Shown: piece after piece, positions 1 to 11,856 of the stretch | Layout: the number at the start of each line of letters is the position of its first letter | Numbering within the stretch: position 1 is the first letter of the stretch | Assembly (NCBI GenBank): GCA_964017185.1 | Contig: OZ024878.1 | Span: 3,844,151-3,908,150 of the forward strand | Source of the DNA: Rugalucina vietnamica | Taxonomy: Eukaryota; Mollusca; Bivalvia; Lucinida; Lucinidae | Length of the DNA: 64,000 bases | Reading direction: 5' to 3' | Program-made: the position numbers and the translations under genes | The notes under the pieces: generated by a model | Databases searched by the model: none | What the model saw: only the letters and a program-made list of their open reading frames with translations | Told to the model about the DNA's origin: nothing

Positions 1-177
1 TGGCAGCCATCTTGGTCATGTGACCAAGATATCGCGAACAATATTTCAATGCCACTACCCAAGGAGGCTCCACATAAAATTTCAACTTGATTGGCAAAGC
101 GGTTTCAGAGAAGAAGATCTTTGAAATTGTGTACGACGGACGACGGACGGACGGACGCCGGATCATGGCCATCCTAT
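1..177 (-). repeat. TAGCTCACC-family long repeat, interrupted copy (part 1)
   Basis: This segment is the reverse complement of the sequence that follows the hairpin at 63121 and at 20678: the GGTCATGTGACC E-box block, the GAGAAGAAGATCTTTG stretch and the GACGGACG run all recur there. The rest of the copy resumes at 4278 after a large insertion, so both parts were once continuous. It is non-coding. Confidence 0.85.
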
Positions 178-3100
178 CAGTGTGTGGATGGGGTATAATG
201 ATTAATGAATAATGGCCTAAAATTTTTAATGAGAGTGAATAAAGAGCAAAAAATTTAATGATTAGTGAATAATGAGGTCCTAAAGAATAATGAATAAATG
301 TAAATGCTTGTCCACATATGATTTTTCTACTCTGTATACAACATTACCACATAATCTAATTAAAGAAAAACTTCTGGATTTGATAGAGTGGACCTTCAAA
401 AGGGCATTAAAAAACTATGGTTCACTTTATTTGGCATGTACGTAGTAATGACAGAAAGGCTTTTTTCACTTCCTCTGACCAAAGTCGGTATACACTTTGG
501 TCATTTCTGAATGTGTGCGACGCCTTATCCTATCTCCTTGATAATATTTATATTAGATTTGGGACCAAGTTATACAGACAAATTGTTGGAATACCGATGG
601 GTACGAATTGCGCACCTCTCGTAGCTGATTTATTTTTATACTGCTACGAAAGAGATTTCATGGATTCTCTTAACCATGATAATCAAGCTGATGTTATCGA
701 GGCTTTTAATTCCACATCTAGGTACCTCGATGACCTTCTGAACATTGACAACCCTTATTTTGAAGGTATGGTCAATCAAATTTATCCACCTGAACTTCAG
801 TTAAACAAAGCCAATATCTCAGATACTGAAGCCCCCTTTTTAGATCTACATCTTTCTGTTTCAAATGGATTTGTTTCTTCTAAAATTTATGATAAGCGCG
901 ATGACTTTGATTTTGATATAGTAAATTTTCCTTTTTTGGATGGTGACGTTCCTCGTCGTGCTTCTTATGGTGTATACATTTCGCAACTTATTAGGTTTGC
1001 TAGAGTCTGCAATCATGTTACAGACTTCAACGCTCGAAATAAATGTTTAACGGCAAAACTTCTTCAACAGGGCTATCGGTATCATAAACTTCGTAGACAC
1101 TATGAATTGATTTCCAAATATAATGTTGGGTTAAAGACGCTCTTACGTGAGGGCCTTGCGGAACCTGAATTTTATGGTGACTTGGTTTACAAATTTAAGA
1201 AACTTAAAGGAATTAACGATTTTTCTTTTCAGTTCAGAAAAATCACGTTACAGACGTATAGGTTATAACTTGAATGTTATGCGACAGTCTGCATGCTTAG
1301 TTTTTAACCCAATCATGGTTGATAACTATGCTGCCTTCTTTAATTGCACGCCGGTGGGTCGGGCGTCAGACTCTATGATGGCCCCGACTTAAAGCTATTC
1401 ATTTTAGTTGGTTGGGGCCGGAGCTTCTTGTCTGTTGCTTGGCCCACCGGGGTCCAACTGGTGTTTTTCTTTTGCTCCGGAGTTAGTAGGTTATTCGGCG
1501 CCCAGGGATCTCCATCGTCGGGCAGCTTACTCAATCTGTGAGTCCTGGGTTTTGATTCATCAGAATGTTTATCATGATTTATTTGTTTGTTCTTGATGAT
1601 TCATTGACTAGTTAGAGATTCACCACAAGGACCAAATAACTAAATAAATGTTATGAACCACTGCAGAAGCTGAGGGTGAGGTTAGGTACCTGTAAAACCG
1701 GTTTAAACCCGCCAGTAACTTTGTGTTACTGATCGTTCCAAGTCGATACTTCTGTAGTGGTTCTTTTTGTTTTATGTCTTGGTGTTTAATTTTTTTTTTT
1801 TTGTGCTGTTGGCGCCTTATGTATGTTTTCATATTTTTAGTTAAGTTAAGGTAACTGAGTGGCCACCTATTGGGAAAATAGCTGCTCATTCGGCTTACGA
1901 TATGTTTTATGGTATAAAGTACCTGATTGTTACTTTGGTTTTTTCCCACCTCGGTTTTTGGAGTGGGAATCTTTTTCTGATTGCGTCTTTTCCTGATCTT
2001 TGCCTACTTGTACCTTTTTAATGAATAGCGGAGTAATATAATGAATAGTGAATAATAACATTTTAAAGAATAATGAATATGCTAAAATTTGGCTATGGAA
2101 TTGTCTTAGATGGCCTCCTTGACATTCCAGAATTTCATTTTTGTTCTGGGGCCTGGACGCCCCCAGACCCGATTTAGTTCAAATGTAGTATTCATATTTC
2201 AGAAATCCTTGAATGTTTGGAAAGACATATGTCTGGAAGCCAAGCATGTAGGGACTCACCTCATGGACCAATTGAAAAAGAAATGTGCCATTTGAAGGCA
2301 GAGAAAAATGAATTAAATCATTCTGGATGTTTACTGAGCCGGATACTATTTCACACTGTTTGTTTGCTTATGTTATATGTATTTTCTTTTTGTTATATTA
2401 CCCCACTTTGTCCTTATTATGTATGTTCCAATCCTATAATGATAATCTTTTCTGTGGATGGACATCGTCTTGCTTTTTTATAGGACAGAACATAATTATA
2501 GTGTCTTTTGCAAGCAGAAACAAGGCAGCACTAAGAACGTTAATGAAATCTATCTGGCAATTTATATTGCGCTACATATATATTTTTTTCCTCGCTCGCT
2601 TCGCTCGCTTTGTATTTAAGACATTAATAAATAATAAAATGTATCGTACAATCAGGCACAGGCACAAATCCATACATCACATAGTTTACTAAATAAAAAC
2701 AACAGCATCTTACATGTATTATAACTTTTACCCCTGGAGTTACATTTTTTCTTAATTGAAGAGAAAGATTCAGGGTAAAACTTAGGGCGTATTCAGTATT
2801 TAAGGTGGAGGGGATTATACTCCCAACAGATTTAAAAGGGGATTTGCTAAAATAAATCGGTATACTATTTCGGAAAGTTTATATGAGGCTTTGTGGTCTA
2901 GCAGAGTATATATGCTTCTCTCAAGATGTTAATATCAAGGTTGCACTCCGCAGCCTACAAGGATCTCGGAAGATTTCTTTAGTGAGATTGCCCAAGAAAT
3001 CTTCAAAATCTCAAGTTCTAGGCACTTAAATGAAGTTTATTACTGTTGAAAAGTAAGTTTCTGTTGTATTTAGCCATGCAATGTTGTGTGTAAGTCAAGA

Positions 3101-4271
3101 AGTGACTACTTTTAAAATTGGACAAAATCTTTCAACTTAATATAGGATCATATAGGAAATAGGAATTTTTTTATAAGTCCATGTTCCCCCCCTTGCCCAA
3201 TCAAAATATTTTGAACACAACTGTATTTTTGTGAAGGACAGATTATGTCAAAATGTCATGTTTGGGCAAGGGGGGGAGGCTGTCAAAAAGCCCAAAAACC
3301 AATACATGGGCTCAGCTCTATTATTTGTAATGTACCAAGGCTATGGAAATATACTGTATATTATGTATGTTCTACCTGAATGAACAGACTATCTGTCCTA
3401 TTTTAACAGGTATACACATTAAGTGTACATGTTACAATGCATATAAATATACTGTGCAAAATATGTTTCTCAATTTTTGACGGTTATGTTTTATTCGAGA
3501 TGTGCGTCCGAGGACTTAAAACCTAACGTTACATTAGCACCACACAACTATTGGTTTTACCTTAATTTGATACATGCAAGGCTCTGTCAGAAGAACTTCC
3601 CTAATGTCTAGAAAACATATGGAGTCACTGTTCAAAGTAAAAGTTGCTTAATGTTTTTGCATAGTATATTTAAGGTACTGGATTTTGCAAAAGTGATGGG
3701 CAGTGTTATTTAGAATTATAAATCTGATAAACATGATGCACCAGTTATTAGTCCATAAATAGTTTCTACCCACAATTTAAGGTTGCAATAAACATATTGT
3801 AGTATTTTCTTGATAATCTATGGCAAAAAAGTTGTTTTCTGACAAAATCATTTTTCGAAAAAATCTGACCCCTTCCCCCTTTGGCATGGATTTATGCTGC
3901 AGGTATGTAACATCATAAAGTTTCCGCCATGTTGTTGCATTAATCAAACCTTTAATTTTACGGAGAATGCAACATTTTTTTCTATAAAATTAACACAGAA
4001 GCTGCCAGAAACAATCAAACTTTGGGCGGAAAACCTATATAGTCTTCCGAGATCCTTTGATATCATAGAAATAGTCCTTGTGGCTTGAGATAGGGGATGC
4101 CTTAGGTGGGGAACACCTATTAGCTGGGCGAAGAAGGTGTGACTAGTAATTATCATAGTTTAATGAATAATTGAGCTAATTTTAATGAATAAGCCAAAAT
4201 TTTAATGACAGTGAATAAATGGCTAAATTTTTAGTGATTAGTGAAAACCAGGACCCCCCATCCAGACCCTC
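178..4271. mobile_element. TIR DNA element with 6-bp target duplication, copy A
   Basis: The right end reads CCCCATCCAGACCCTC. The left end is a decayed match of its reverse complement (GAGGGTCTGGATGGGG in copy B at 59797). Both sides are flanked by TCCTAT (172-177 and 4272-4277), a 6-bp target duplication. Just inside each end are repeated TTTAATGAATAA-like motifs. The body has no recognisable transposase; the open frames at 2110-2692 look accidental. Copy A is longer than copy B because it holds a Naiad insertion (308-2018) and about 1.1 kb of interior (about 2960-4070) that copy B lacks. It is inserted into the TAGCTCACC repeat. The superfamily is unknown; several eukaryotic DNA transposon groups make 6-bp duplications. 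Confidence 0.85.
308..2018 (+). mobile_element. 5'-truncated Naiad-type Penelope-like element
   Basis: This is the 3' part of the same retroelement family as 52219-56649. It starts abruptly inside the reverse transcriptase at the YDFSTLYTTL motif, and carries GIPMGTNCAP (about 592-621), YLDDLL (724-741) and the C-terminal region ending in ASDSMMAPT at 1391. A non-coding tail follows, ending in GTACCTTTTT. The frame is open from 417 to 1268, then shifts at the C-terminus (the last part reads in the frame of 1147-1392). Copy B of the host element at 59797 shows the unoccupied site, so insertion occurred in an AT-rich GTAAATTTTTAATG stretch. 5' truncation is as expected for target-primed reverse transcription. 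It is not a functional copy. Confidence 0.9.
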
Positions 4272-4277
4272 TCCTAT

Positions 4278-4316
4278 AAGCTCACCTTGTGAGCCTTCGG
4301 CTCGGGTGAGCTAAAA
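4278..4316 (-). repeat. Terminal hairpin of TAGCTCACC repeat (part 2)
   Basis: A near-perfect palindrome built of AGCTCACC, GAGCC and GGTGAGCT. It matches the 5' hairpins at 20678 and 63121 in inverse orientation and completes the repeat begun at 1-177. Confidence 0.85.
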
Positions 4317-5149
4317 ATGCTGTCATTTCTTTATCTTTCGTTATTTCGAGATGAAATTTCATCAAATAATGCAGTGATATATATGCAGTTATTCCATTGC
4401 AATAACGCACGCATAATACGCACACGTGCGTTGCAACTGTCGTTATGGAAACACCGCCTAACGTTATGCGGCGCAACGTAACGTCGAAGTTTTATTCTTA
4501 TTTCAAAGTACTTCTTAGTTCAAGGTATTGTAACACCGTTTTGATTGCGTTCGCCCACATTTTATTTAATACTTATTCACTGCAATGTACACGGCTTATG
4601 TTTGTCAAGTTATGAGGTTGTTTATCGAATGGATTTGTCTGTAGAGTCTTGCAAGCACCGACTGTGTCAAATAGACAAAACTGTTAAGATTTTCGAAAAT
4701 GTTGCATTTTTGGCAATAGTTGGCCTCCCAAGCCCCCCAAATATTTTTCTGTTGGCATTTTTGAGTACATTTTGGCATCCATGCCCAATGTGTGCCTTAA
4801 TGTGTTACAATACACGCTAGGGTGGATGCCAAGTCTGAAAATGCCCCAGAGTCCCCAAAATAGGTCAAAGGTCAACTAAGTGCAAAATTTCAGATATTTC
4901 AACATTATAGCAGTATCTTATGAAATATTTTCATTTTTTTTTTTGTAAAACAAAAAACCCAAATTACATCTAATACATTTGTATGGTGTAATCAGTTACA
5001 ATTGTTACAACAAAGTAATGTAGACTTAGGTCAAAGGTCACTTTAGTGCAAAAAATGCTTATTTTCATGCCCTTTTACAATTGTCTGTATAAACATCAGT
5101 GTCAGTGGTATTCTGATGGGGATTAAGTTCTTTTAGGTACTTTTTGTAT
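4317..5149. other. Intergenic, repeat-derived; two DR1-type motifs
   Basis: No gene is seen. AGGTCAAAGGTCA occurs exactly at 4862-4874 and 5028-5040 inside similar contexts (each followed within a few bases by TAGTGCAAAA or AAGTGCAAAA), so this is a diverged pair of repeat units related to the monomers at 8280-8790. A short inverted repeat GGCATCCA / TGGATGCC spans 4772-4829. Confidence 0.6.
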
Positions 5150-7440
5150 CGATTGTGTATAGAATATGATCGTAGCAATCATTTGATACCAATTTCAGCT
5201 CTCTACAGCTTTTGGTTGCTGAGATATTGCCAATTTTATTGGTATACTCCCCTGCATGTGTCTGTGTTTTTTCTCTTATATCTTAAGTTTTCTTAAATTT
5301 TTGCAACGGAATAGTCAGCTTGGTCATATTTATAATTACATGGTTATATATTATTGTCATAACAATCATTTGATACCAATTTCAGATCTCTAGGACTTAT
5401 GGTTGCTGAGATATTAACGTTTCAGTTGGTATACCCCCTCTATTTTTCTGTGATTTTTATCAAATATTTTAAGTTTTCATCAATATTCAAACAACAAGAA
5501 AGTCGAACTATTCATTTATCTTTTCACATGTTCATAAAACATTATCATAACAATCATATGATATCAATTTCAGCTCTCTAGGACTTTTGGTTGCTAAGTT
5601 ATAAAACATTTTTTTTGGTATACCCCATCCACTGTTCTGTTCACTAATATCTAAAGATTTTATCATTATTCGAAAAACAAGAAAGTCAGATTGTTTGTGT
5701 GCCTTACAACATGGTTATAGAATATTATTCTAGCAATTATTTGATACCAAATTCAGTTCTGTAGAGTTTTTTGTCACCTAGATATTAGCAGTTTTTTTGT
5801 ATACCCCCTTCGTTTGCCAGTGATTTTTCTCCTATATCTTAAGTTTCCTTAGATATTTGAGAAACAAGAAAGTAAGCTTGTTTATATTTCTTATAGAATA
5901 TTGTCATAGCAATTTTTTGATACCAATTTCAGCTCTCTATGACTTTTGGTTGCTGAGATATATACGTTTCCATTGGTATACCCCCTCTATTTTTCTGAGA
6001 TTATTATCTAATATTTAAAGTTGTCATCACTATTCCAACAACCAGAAAGTCAGGTTATTTATGCATCTTATCACAGTATTATAGAACATTATTATAGCAA
6101 TCATTTGATACCTATTTCAGCTCTCTAGAGCTTTTGGTCACTGAGTTATTAACAATTTTATTGGTATACCCCCTTCGTTTGCCAGTGATTTTTCTCCTAT
6201 ATCTTAAGTTTCCTTAAATATTTGAGAAACAAGAAAGTAAGCTTGTTTATATATCTTATCACATGATTATAGAATATTGCCATAGCAATCTTTTGTTACC
6301 AATTTCAGCTATATGACTTTTGGTTGCTGAGATATATACGTTTTCATTGGTATACCCCCTCTATTATTCTGAGATTATTATCTAATATTTAAAGTTGTCA
6401 TCACTATTCCAACAACAAAAAAGTCAGATTATTTATGCGTCTTATCACAGTATTATAGAACATTATTATAGCAATCATTTGGTACCTATTTCAGCTCTCT
6501 AGAGCTTTTGGTCACTGAGATATTAACAATTTTATTGGTATACCCCCTTCATTTGCCAGTGATTTTTCTCCTATATCTTAAGTTTTCTTAAATATTTGAG
6601 AAACAAGAAAGTCAGCTTGTTTGTATACCTTATTACATGGATGTATGATATTGTCGTAGCAATCATTTGATACCAATTTCTACTCTCTATGGCTTTTGGT
6701 TGCTGAGATACAGACGTTTCTGTAGGTATACCCCTTTGATTAACTGTGATTTTTCTGTAATATCATAAGATTTCATCAATATTCGAACAACACGAAAGTC
6801 TGATTATTTATGTATCTTAATTCATGGTTTTAGAATGTTGTCATAGCAATTATTTGATACCAATTTCTGCTCTCTATGGTTGCTGATTTCTGTAGGTATA
6901 CCCCCTCCAATGTTCTGTGATTTATCTCTAATATTGAAAGTTCTCATCAAGATTTGAACCCCAAGAAAGTCGAATTCTTTCTGCATCTTATCATATTATT
7001 ATAAACCATAATCATATCAATCATTTGATATAAATTTCAGCCCTTTAGAGTTTTTGGTTGCTGAGATATAAGCAATTTTGTTGGTAGACCCCCTTCATTT
7101 ATCTGTTATTTTTCTATAATATCTGAAGTTCTCTTTAATATTGAACATTAAGATAGCCAGTTTGTTTATATATCTTATTACATGGTTATAGAACATTGTC
7201 ATGCCAATCATTTTATACCAATTTAAGCTCTTTAGGGCTTTTGGTTGACGACATATAAGCAATTATGCTGGCACACTCCATTTTTCTGTGATTTGTTTTC
7301 TAATATATAAAGTTCTCATTAATATTCGATCACCAGGAAGTCAGTTTGATATTTATGTCTTATTACATGGTTATCAAGCATTGCCAAAGCAATCATTTGA
7401 TACCTATTTCTGCTCTCTAGGTCTATCAGTAGCCAAGAAA
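5150..7440. repeat. Satellite of ~185-bp monomers, about 12-13 units
   Basis: Each unit contains a CAATCATTTGATACC-like block, then TTTCAGCTCTCTA, TTTTGGTTGCTGAGATAT, GGTATACCCCC and AACAAGAAAGT. The block recurs near 5193, 5378, 5556, 5740, 5919, 6105, 6290, 6478, 6664, 6854, 7030, 7210 and 7398. Between about 5800 and 6600, two unit types alternate (one with CTTCGTTTGCCAGTG, the other with TATTCTGAGATTATTATC), so part of the array is organised as a dimer. No coding potential. Confidence 0.9.
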
Positions 7441-8250
7441 CATGTGGTAATATAGTTGTACCACACTACTTCCTCTGCTTATTAGGGGTGGGGGTGAACA
7501 CTATGTGATTTTACATGACATGAATGTGCAATAAAGTGATCCTCTGACCAAACTGGCACCCATGGGCATTTGTTCAAAGGGTGCAATGTAAATCCTATAA
7601 ATATCCACCCTAAACCCTAAACCCTAAATGGCAATAGATTTTCCCTTTGTAAATCTTGATTTTCGTCATTTTCATTAATATTCATGAAAATGCAAGTGAG
7701 ATAATCTTTATTTAGGCCCATGACATCAACAAATTTGTCAAATAGTATTATTGCTACAATTACAATGCGCCACAATGATAGTTTAGGCATGATATTAGTT
7801 TTTATGGGATACTTGATTTTTAATTGTTTCTTTTTATTCATTTTAAAGTTTTAATGAAAATTCAGGAATATGCAAATTAGATATTTTCCATTACTTATCA
7901 TTGAAAGAAAGGGCTATGTCTAAGCTTTAAAATGAGACCAAGTTCAATGGTCTAGGATTACAAATATTTGAGATATCTTCAATTTTCTTTGTGTAACCCC
8001 ATTATAAAAACGCAAAAAAATGAATATTTAGGGTACTTTAATAGAACATAGCATAAAACGCAAACACTTCGTAACGCCATTATAAAAACGCAAAAATGAA
8101 TATTTAGGGTACTTTAATAGAACATAGCATAAAACACAAACACTTCCACTTCAAGATGGCAGAAAACAGGGTTTGATAGCTTTTTTAATGTACTTTTAGA
8201 AAATCATAGTGTTGAAAATTCCCCCTGGGGGGAGGGGGTATGGATAGCTA
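7441..8250. other. Intergenic; short telomere-like run and a local duplication
   Basis: No gene is seen. ACCCTAAACCCTAAACCCTAA sits near 7605-7627 (three units, an interstitial plant-type or degenerate motif). A roughly 50-bp segment containing AAAACGCAAAAA and TTAGGGTACTTTAATAGAAC is tandemly repeated at about 8006-8065 and 8076-8145. Confidence 0.6.
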
Positions 8251-8269
8251 GAAGACTATTAGTTGTCAT

Positions 8270-8604
8270 AACAGGTTTTGATATTTTTGCACTCATATGA
8301 CATTTGACCTAATTATGTGACCCAGAGGCAGTTATAGACTTGGAATATACCCATATGAGTTTAAGCACTTGTCAGTGAATAAAATAAGCACCTGTTGCCT
8401 TTAGTCAGTTCATGTTTGATTTTAGAAATACTTGGTTATTGTAACGGGTGTTTGTTATTTTGCACTCATTTGACTTTTGACCTAATTCTGTCACCCAGGA
8501 GCTTTTACAGTCTTGGTATTCACCTCTATGTCTTTGGACACATGTCAAGGAATGACATGAGAACAAGTTATCTATAATCAGTCCATTATTTTCCAAAACA
8601 ATAT

Positions 8605-8647
<43 letters not shown>

Positions 8648-8795
8648 CATTTTTACAGAGTTTTGCTATTTTGCACTCGTTTGACCTTTGACCTTGTTCT
8701 GTGGCCCAGGGTCATTTACAGGCTTGGCATCCATCCGTACGAGTTTGGGCACATGCCAAGGAATATTATGAGCATAGGTAGAATAATGTACTAAA
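8270..8795. repeat. Three tandem ~190-bp diverged monomers
   Basis: Units beginning with TTTTGCACTC at about 8287, 8459 and 8670 share TTTGACCT, a TCTGTSACCCAGG-like block, CTTGGNATNCAC and ACATGYCAAGGAAT. The second and third are separated by a pure T tract (8606-8647). The third carries TGACCTTTGACCT (8682-8694), the reverse of the DR1 motif at 4862. Non-coding. Confidence 0.75.
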
Positions 8796-9960
8796 AAATA
8801 CCAACAAAACCAAAACTAAGCCACTTTTTTGGATTTGGACTGCCAAGTACAAGTCATTTTTTAAAAAGTATATATCTACTGCAAGCTCGAAACATATCTA
8901 TTCTTGACATTGTCTCTTCTAGTTATAGTTTATGCCAGTCTTTTATCATTTCGTTAAATATCGGCCAGAAAATAGGGTATTGAATTTAAGTTTACAAAAT
9001 GAAATCGACGTTCTTGCACATGTATTTTACGCTAACCTGTTGAATTCAATTGCACCGTATTAGTAGATAACCCATCAGAATGCCGTATGTTTTCGAAAAA
9101 TGGTCAATTAGAAAATTATTTTCCATTAAAAATGTCGACCAACTCCCCCCCCCCCCCCCCCCCCCCCCCAAATACACTAACAAAGTCAACCCAGGGGTAC
9201 AGGTGCGCCGGGTCACGTGAAGTGACGTCATTACGCTGTCTCATGTTACAAAAGGATCAATGTTTATTCGTACAAAACTTCATATCAATCGGTTGACGCA
9301 AATTTATTTTACAGCAATTTTATACGTACTTTCCGATCCCCCCTCGTACGTACATGATTCGTACATATTGTATATCAACATGAGACTCAAATAAACTATT
9401 GATTGAATTGAATTGAATCTATGCTTGTAAATTGGGTAAGTACAAAAACCATGAACTATCTCCACTTGTTGGCATTTGGGAACGCTGCCAAATCATTTGT
9501 CTTACTTTTTACATATATACCCAATAGTACAGTTTAAAATGTTGCTTAAATTGCATGTTTTATAAATTGACCCTTCGATTATAGGCTTTAAGAGATTTTT
9601 TCATCTTAAGCATAGATCTCTTACTTCGGATAACGAAGCACTCCTACATAAATATGAGAAAAATGTACTTTGTGAGATGGTAAATGTCGCCTTTCTTGCC
9701 CCCAAGGCCTGCCACTCATGGCCTTATTATTTCCACCTCGATTTGCTAAAATGTAAAAGCATCTTTTCTATGTAAATAGTTTCAAAAGTCACTTATAAAT
9801 CGGTCAAAGATCTAAGGAAATCGTTAGAAACAAAGAATGTTGACTCGCCTGCGTTTTAGGGTTTACAAATATGACGTATAATATTTACTGCAAACCTTTA
9901 GGTACAATGTGCAACACTATCCCAAGTTTTAGAACTGCATTTATTTACCGTTATTTACCT
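8796..9960. other. Intergenic; poly-C tract and retroelement tail remnant
   Basis: No gene is seen. A C tract of about 25 occupies 9146-9170. A (TTGAA)n-type tail at about 9398-9420 resembles the 3' end of a LINE, but no coding body is attached. Confidence 0.5.
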
Positions 9961-11856
9961 GGGCCTAGAATTACAATGCTGCCTTAACTCTTAAGGTCTA
10001 CCTTAACTTAAGATTTTCCTTAAAATCGACAAAAGTGCATTACAATCGATTTTCTTACTTTAAGGTAGACCTTAACTTGAGGAAAAACTTAAATATTTAA
10101 GGTTACTCGATATTAACTTAAGATTTTACTTAGGCTAGACAAATAATGCTCGGTTAATGCATTATTCAAGGAAGTTTTAATAATATGTTTATGCACACTG
10201 TGTTACCATGCAATGCTACGTTACGTATATCACATTTTTCGCCATAATATTTTTTCACGTAACGGAGAATGCTGCGTAGAGCGTGTGCAAGAGTGGGAGA
10301 CTTTTTCAGTTTCTAATCCTCTTGTTTTAGTTTAACTTTATTTTTGGTTAAACGAAACAACTCGAGATTCGAACTTGTCTGTCCACATGTGCTTGTAGAA
10401 TTATTATAAATTGAAAAATTAACTACTCAGTCAACAATTTTCAGTCATGTCGAAACATTGCTTCCATGAAAATTTACAGGTAATGTGTTGGGTAAGTTAG
10501 TCGTTTCTTTGATGCTTTACGTCATAATCAACAGATATAGGCATGCCGATACGTTGCTTCAGTTTTATAAAGATTTTTACCAACATTTGGATGTCATGAC
10601 AGGCGAGCTGTGCTTTAAGATATAACCACCCAAGTATTTTACAACAAAAGGTTATATGTATGGCGCATGTTTGACCATTTTTTTCTGGACAGGCCCAGAG
10701 CTGGTCGGTCAGTCAATTATAAACTTTAACTGCATGTACGAACACACCATCTATTTCTCATGGCCCCAATGGGTAATGAATGTGTCGGGTTTGGGAATCA
10801 AAACAGTGGGAGAAGGCTAGTAATACATGGGCTCTCGCCATTGAATTCGGCAATCCATGCATTCGCGCTCCCCGGGATCGCGTTCTGAAGATCAGCTTTG
10901 TAAAATAAAAATTTGTGAAAAAAAAAAAAAACAATATCGTATCTTTTTGTCCTGCCTGCGCACATGCACACATGCACATGTGAGTGATGGTGTGTGAATG
11001 TTTAAAAGAAAGAAAGAACAATTCTCGTACACTCACACATCGGACATTTGGCCTTGTCTTGCTTTCTTTGTCGACTCATAAGGGGTCTCTGATCAGGGTT
11101 TAATTTTTATGAACTGATGATTGCGAAATATTAGTTACCCATACTACCTCCCTTTAAAATGTTTTCACTGCTTTTCAAAGGATCTAACATTTATATTTTA
11201 TTTGCAGTCGTCATTATATACAATTATAATAATGTTTCCTTGGATTATTTCCATCACAACGTTTGTCATCGACATGAGTCTTTACACGCGTGTAATACTA
11301 TGATGTGTAACAATGATGAATTGCAAGAAAAATAACTTTTGATAAAAAAATAACAAAGCAAAAGATGAATAACGTTCATTGGATTCTAAAATAACAAAAA
11401 TAATAAAAAGAAAAAAAAAGAAAAAAAGAAGAAAGAAAAGAAAAATAGAAAAGAAAAACAAAGAAAAAGAAAAGAAGAAAAAATTTGCCTTCATTAGGTA
11501 TCGAACTCAGAACCAAAGTTTCAAGTTGCAAGTGGTCAAATGGACGTCTTAACCACTGCACCACAGAGTCTAATACGGGTGAAGCGATAAACCAATGCTT
11601 ATAAATAAAATATTGCAACTATGCATTATGATGCTTACGCGATATAAAATTTATTAATCTTCGTGTTGTTCCGGTAAGGTTTTCGACTGTTTCCGAAGCA
11701 GTCCCGTAAGGTTTTACGAAAACTTCACCTTAGTAAAGGTCTGTCATAAAGTGTATTACAAATGCGCTTTTTAAGGAAACTCCTAGCTAAGGTAAAAACT
11801 TAAATTAAACCGCTAAGGAGACCTTAACTTAAGGAATGATTGTAATTCTGGGGCCT
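9961..11856. mobile_element. TIR element, GGGCCTAGAATTACAAT ends
   Basis: The left end (GGGCCTAGAATTACAAT) and the reverse complement of the right end (GGCCCCAGAATTACAAT) match, and both are followed by CCTTAA/TTAAGG-rich subterminal repeats (about 9980-10110 and 11740-11845). The 1.9-kb body has no recognisable transposase and contains a tRNA-like SINE piece and a purine-rich tract (11395-11480). It is probably a non-autonomous DNA transposon. Confidence 0.7.
11490..11572 (-). repeat. tRNA-derived SINE head
   Basis: Read on the minus strand, it has a box A-like GTGGTGCAGTGGTTAAGACG and a box B-like GAGTTCGATACC about 50 bases downstream. No tRNA cloverleaf with intact arms is seen, so this is a SINE remnant and not a tRNA gene. 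Confidence 0.6.

Noticed and set aside
1391-2018. Hammerhead ribozyme in the Naiad tail
   Set aside because: No CTGANGA plus GAAA core in proper order on either strand; only CTGATCG and CTGAGGG occur.
2110-2692. ORFs inside TIR copy A as transposase
   Set aside because: Frames are not conserved in copy B (60001-60355 has shifts) and carry no catalytic motif.
7605-7627. Telomere
   Set aside because: Only about three units in internal sequence.
8405-8794. Poly-Lys or poly-Phe proteins
   Set aside because: Produced by the 42-base T tract.
9046-9296. Pro- or Gly-rich small protein
   Set aside because: An artefact of the C tract.
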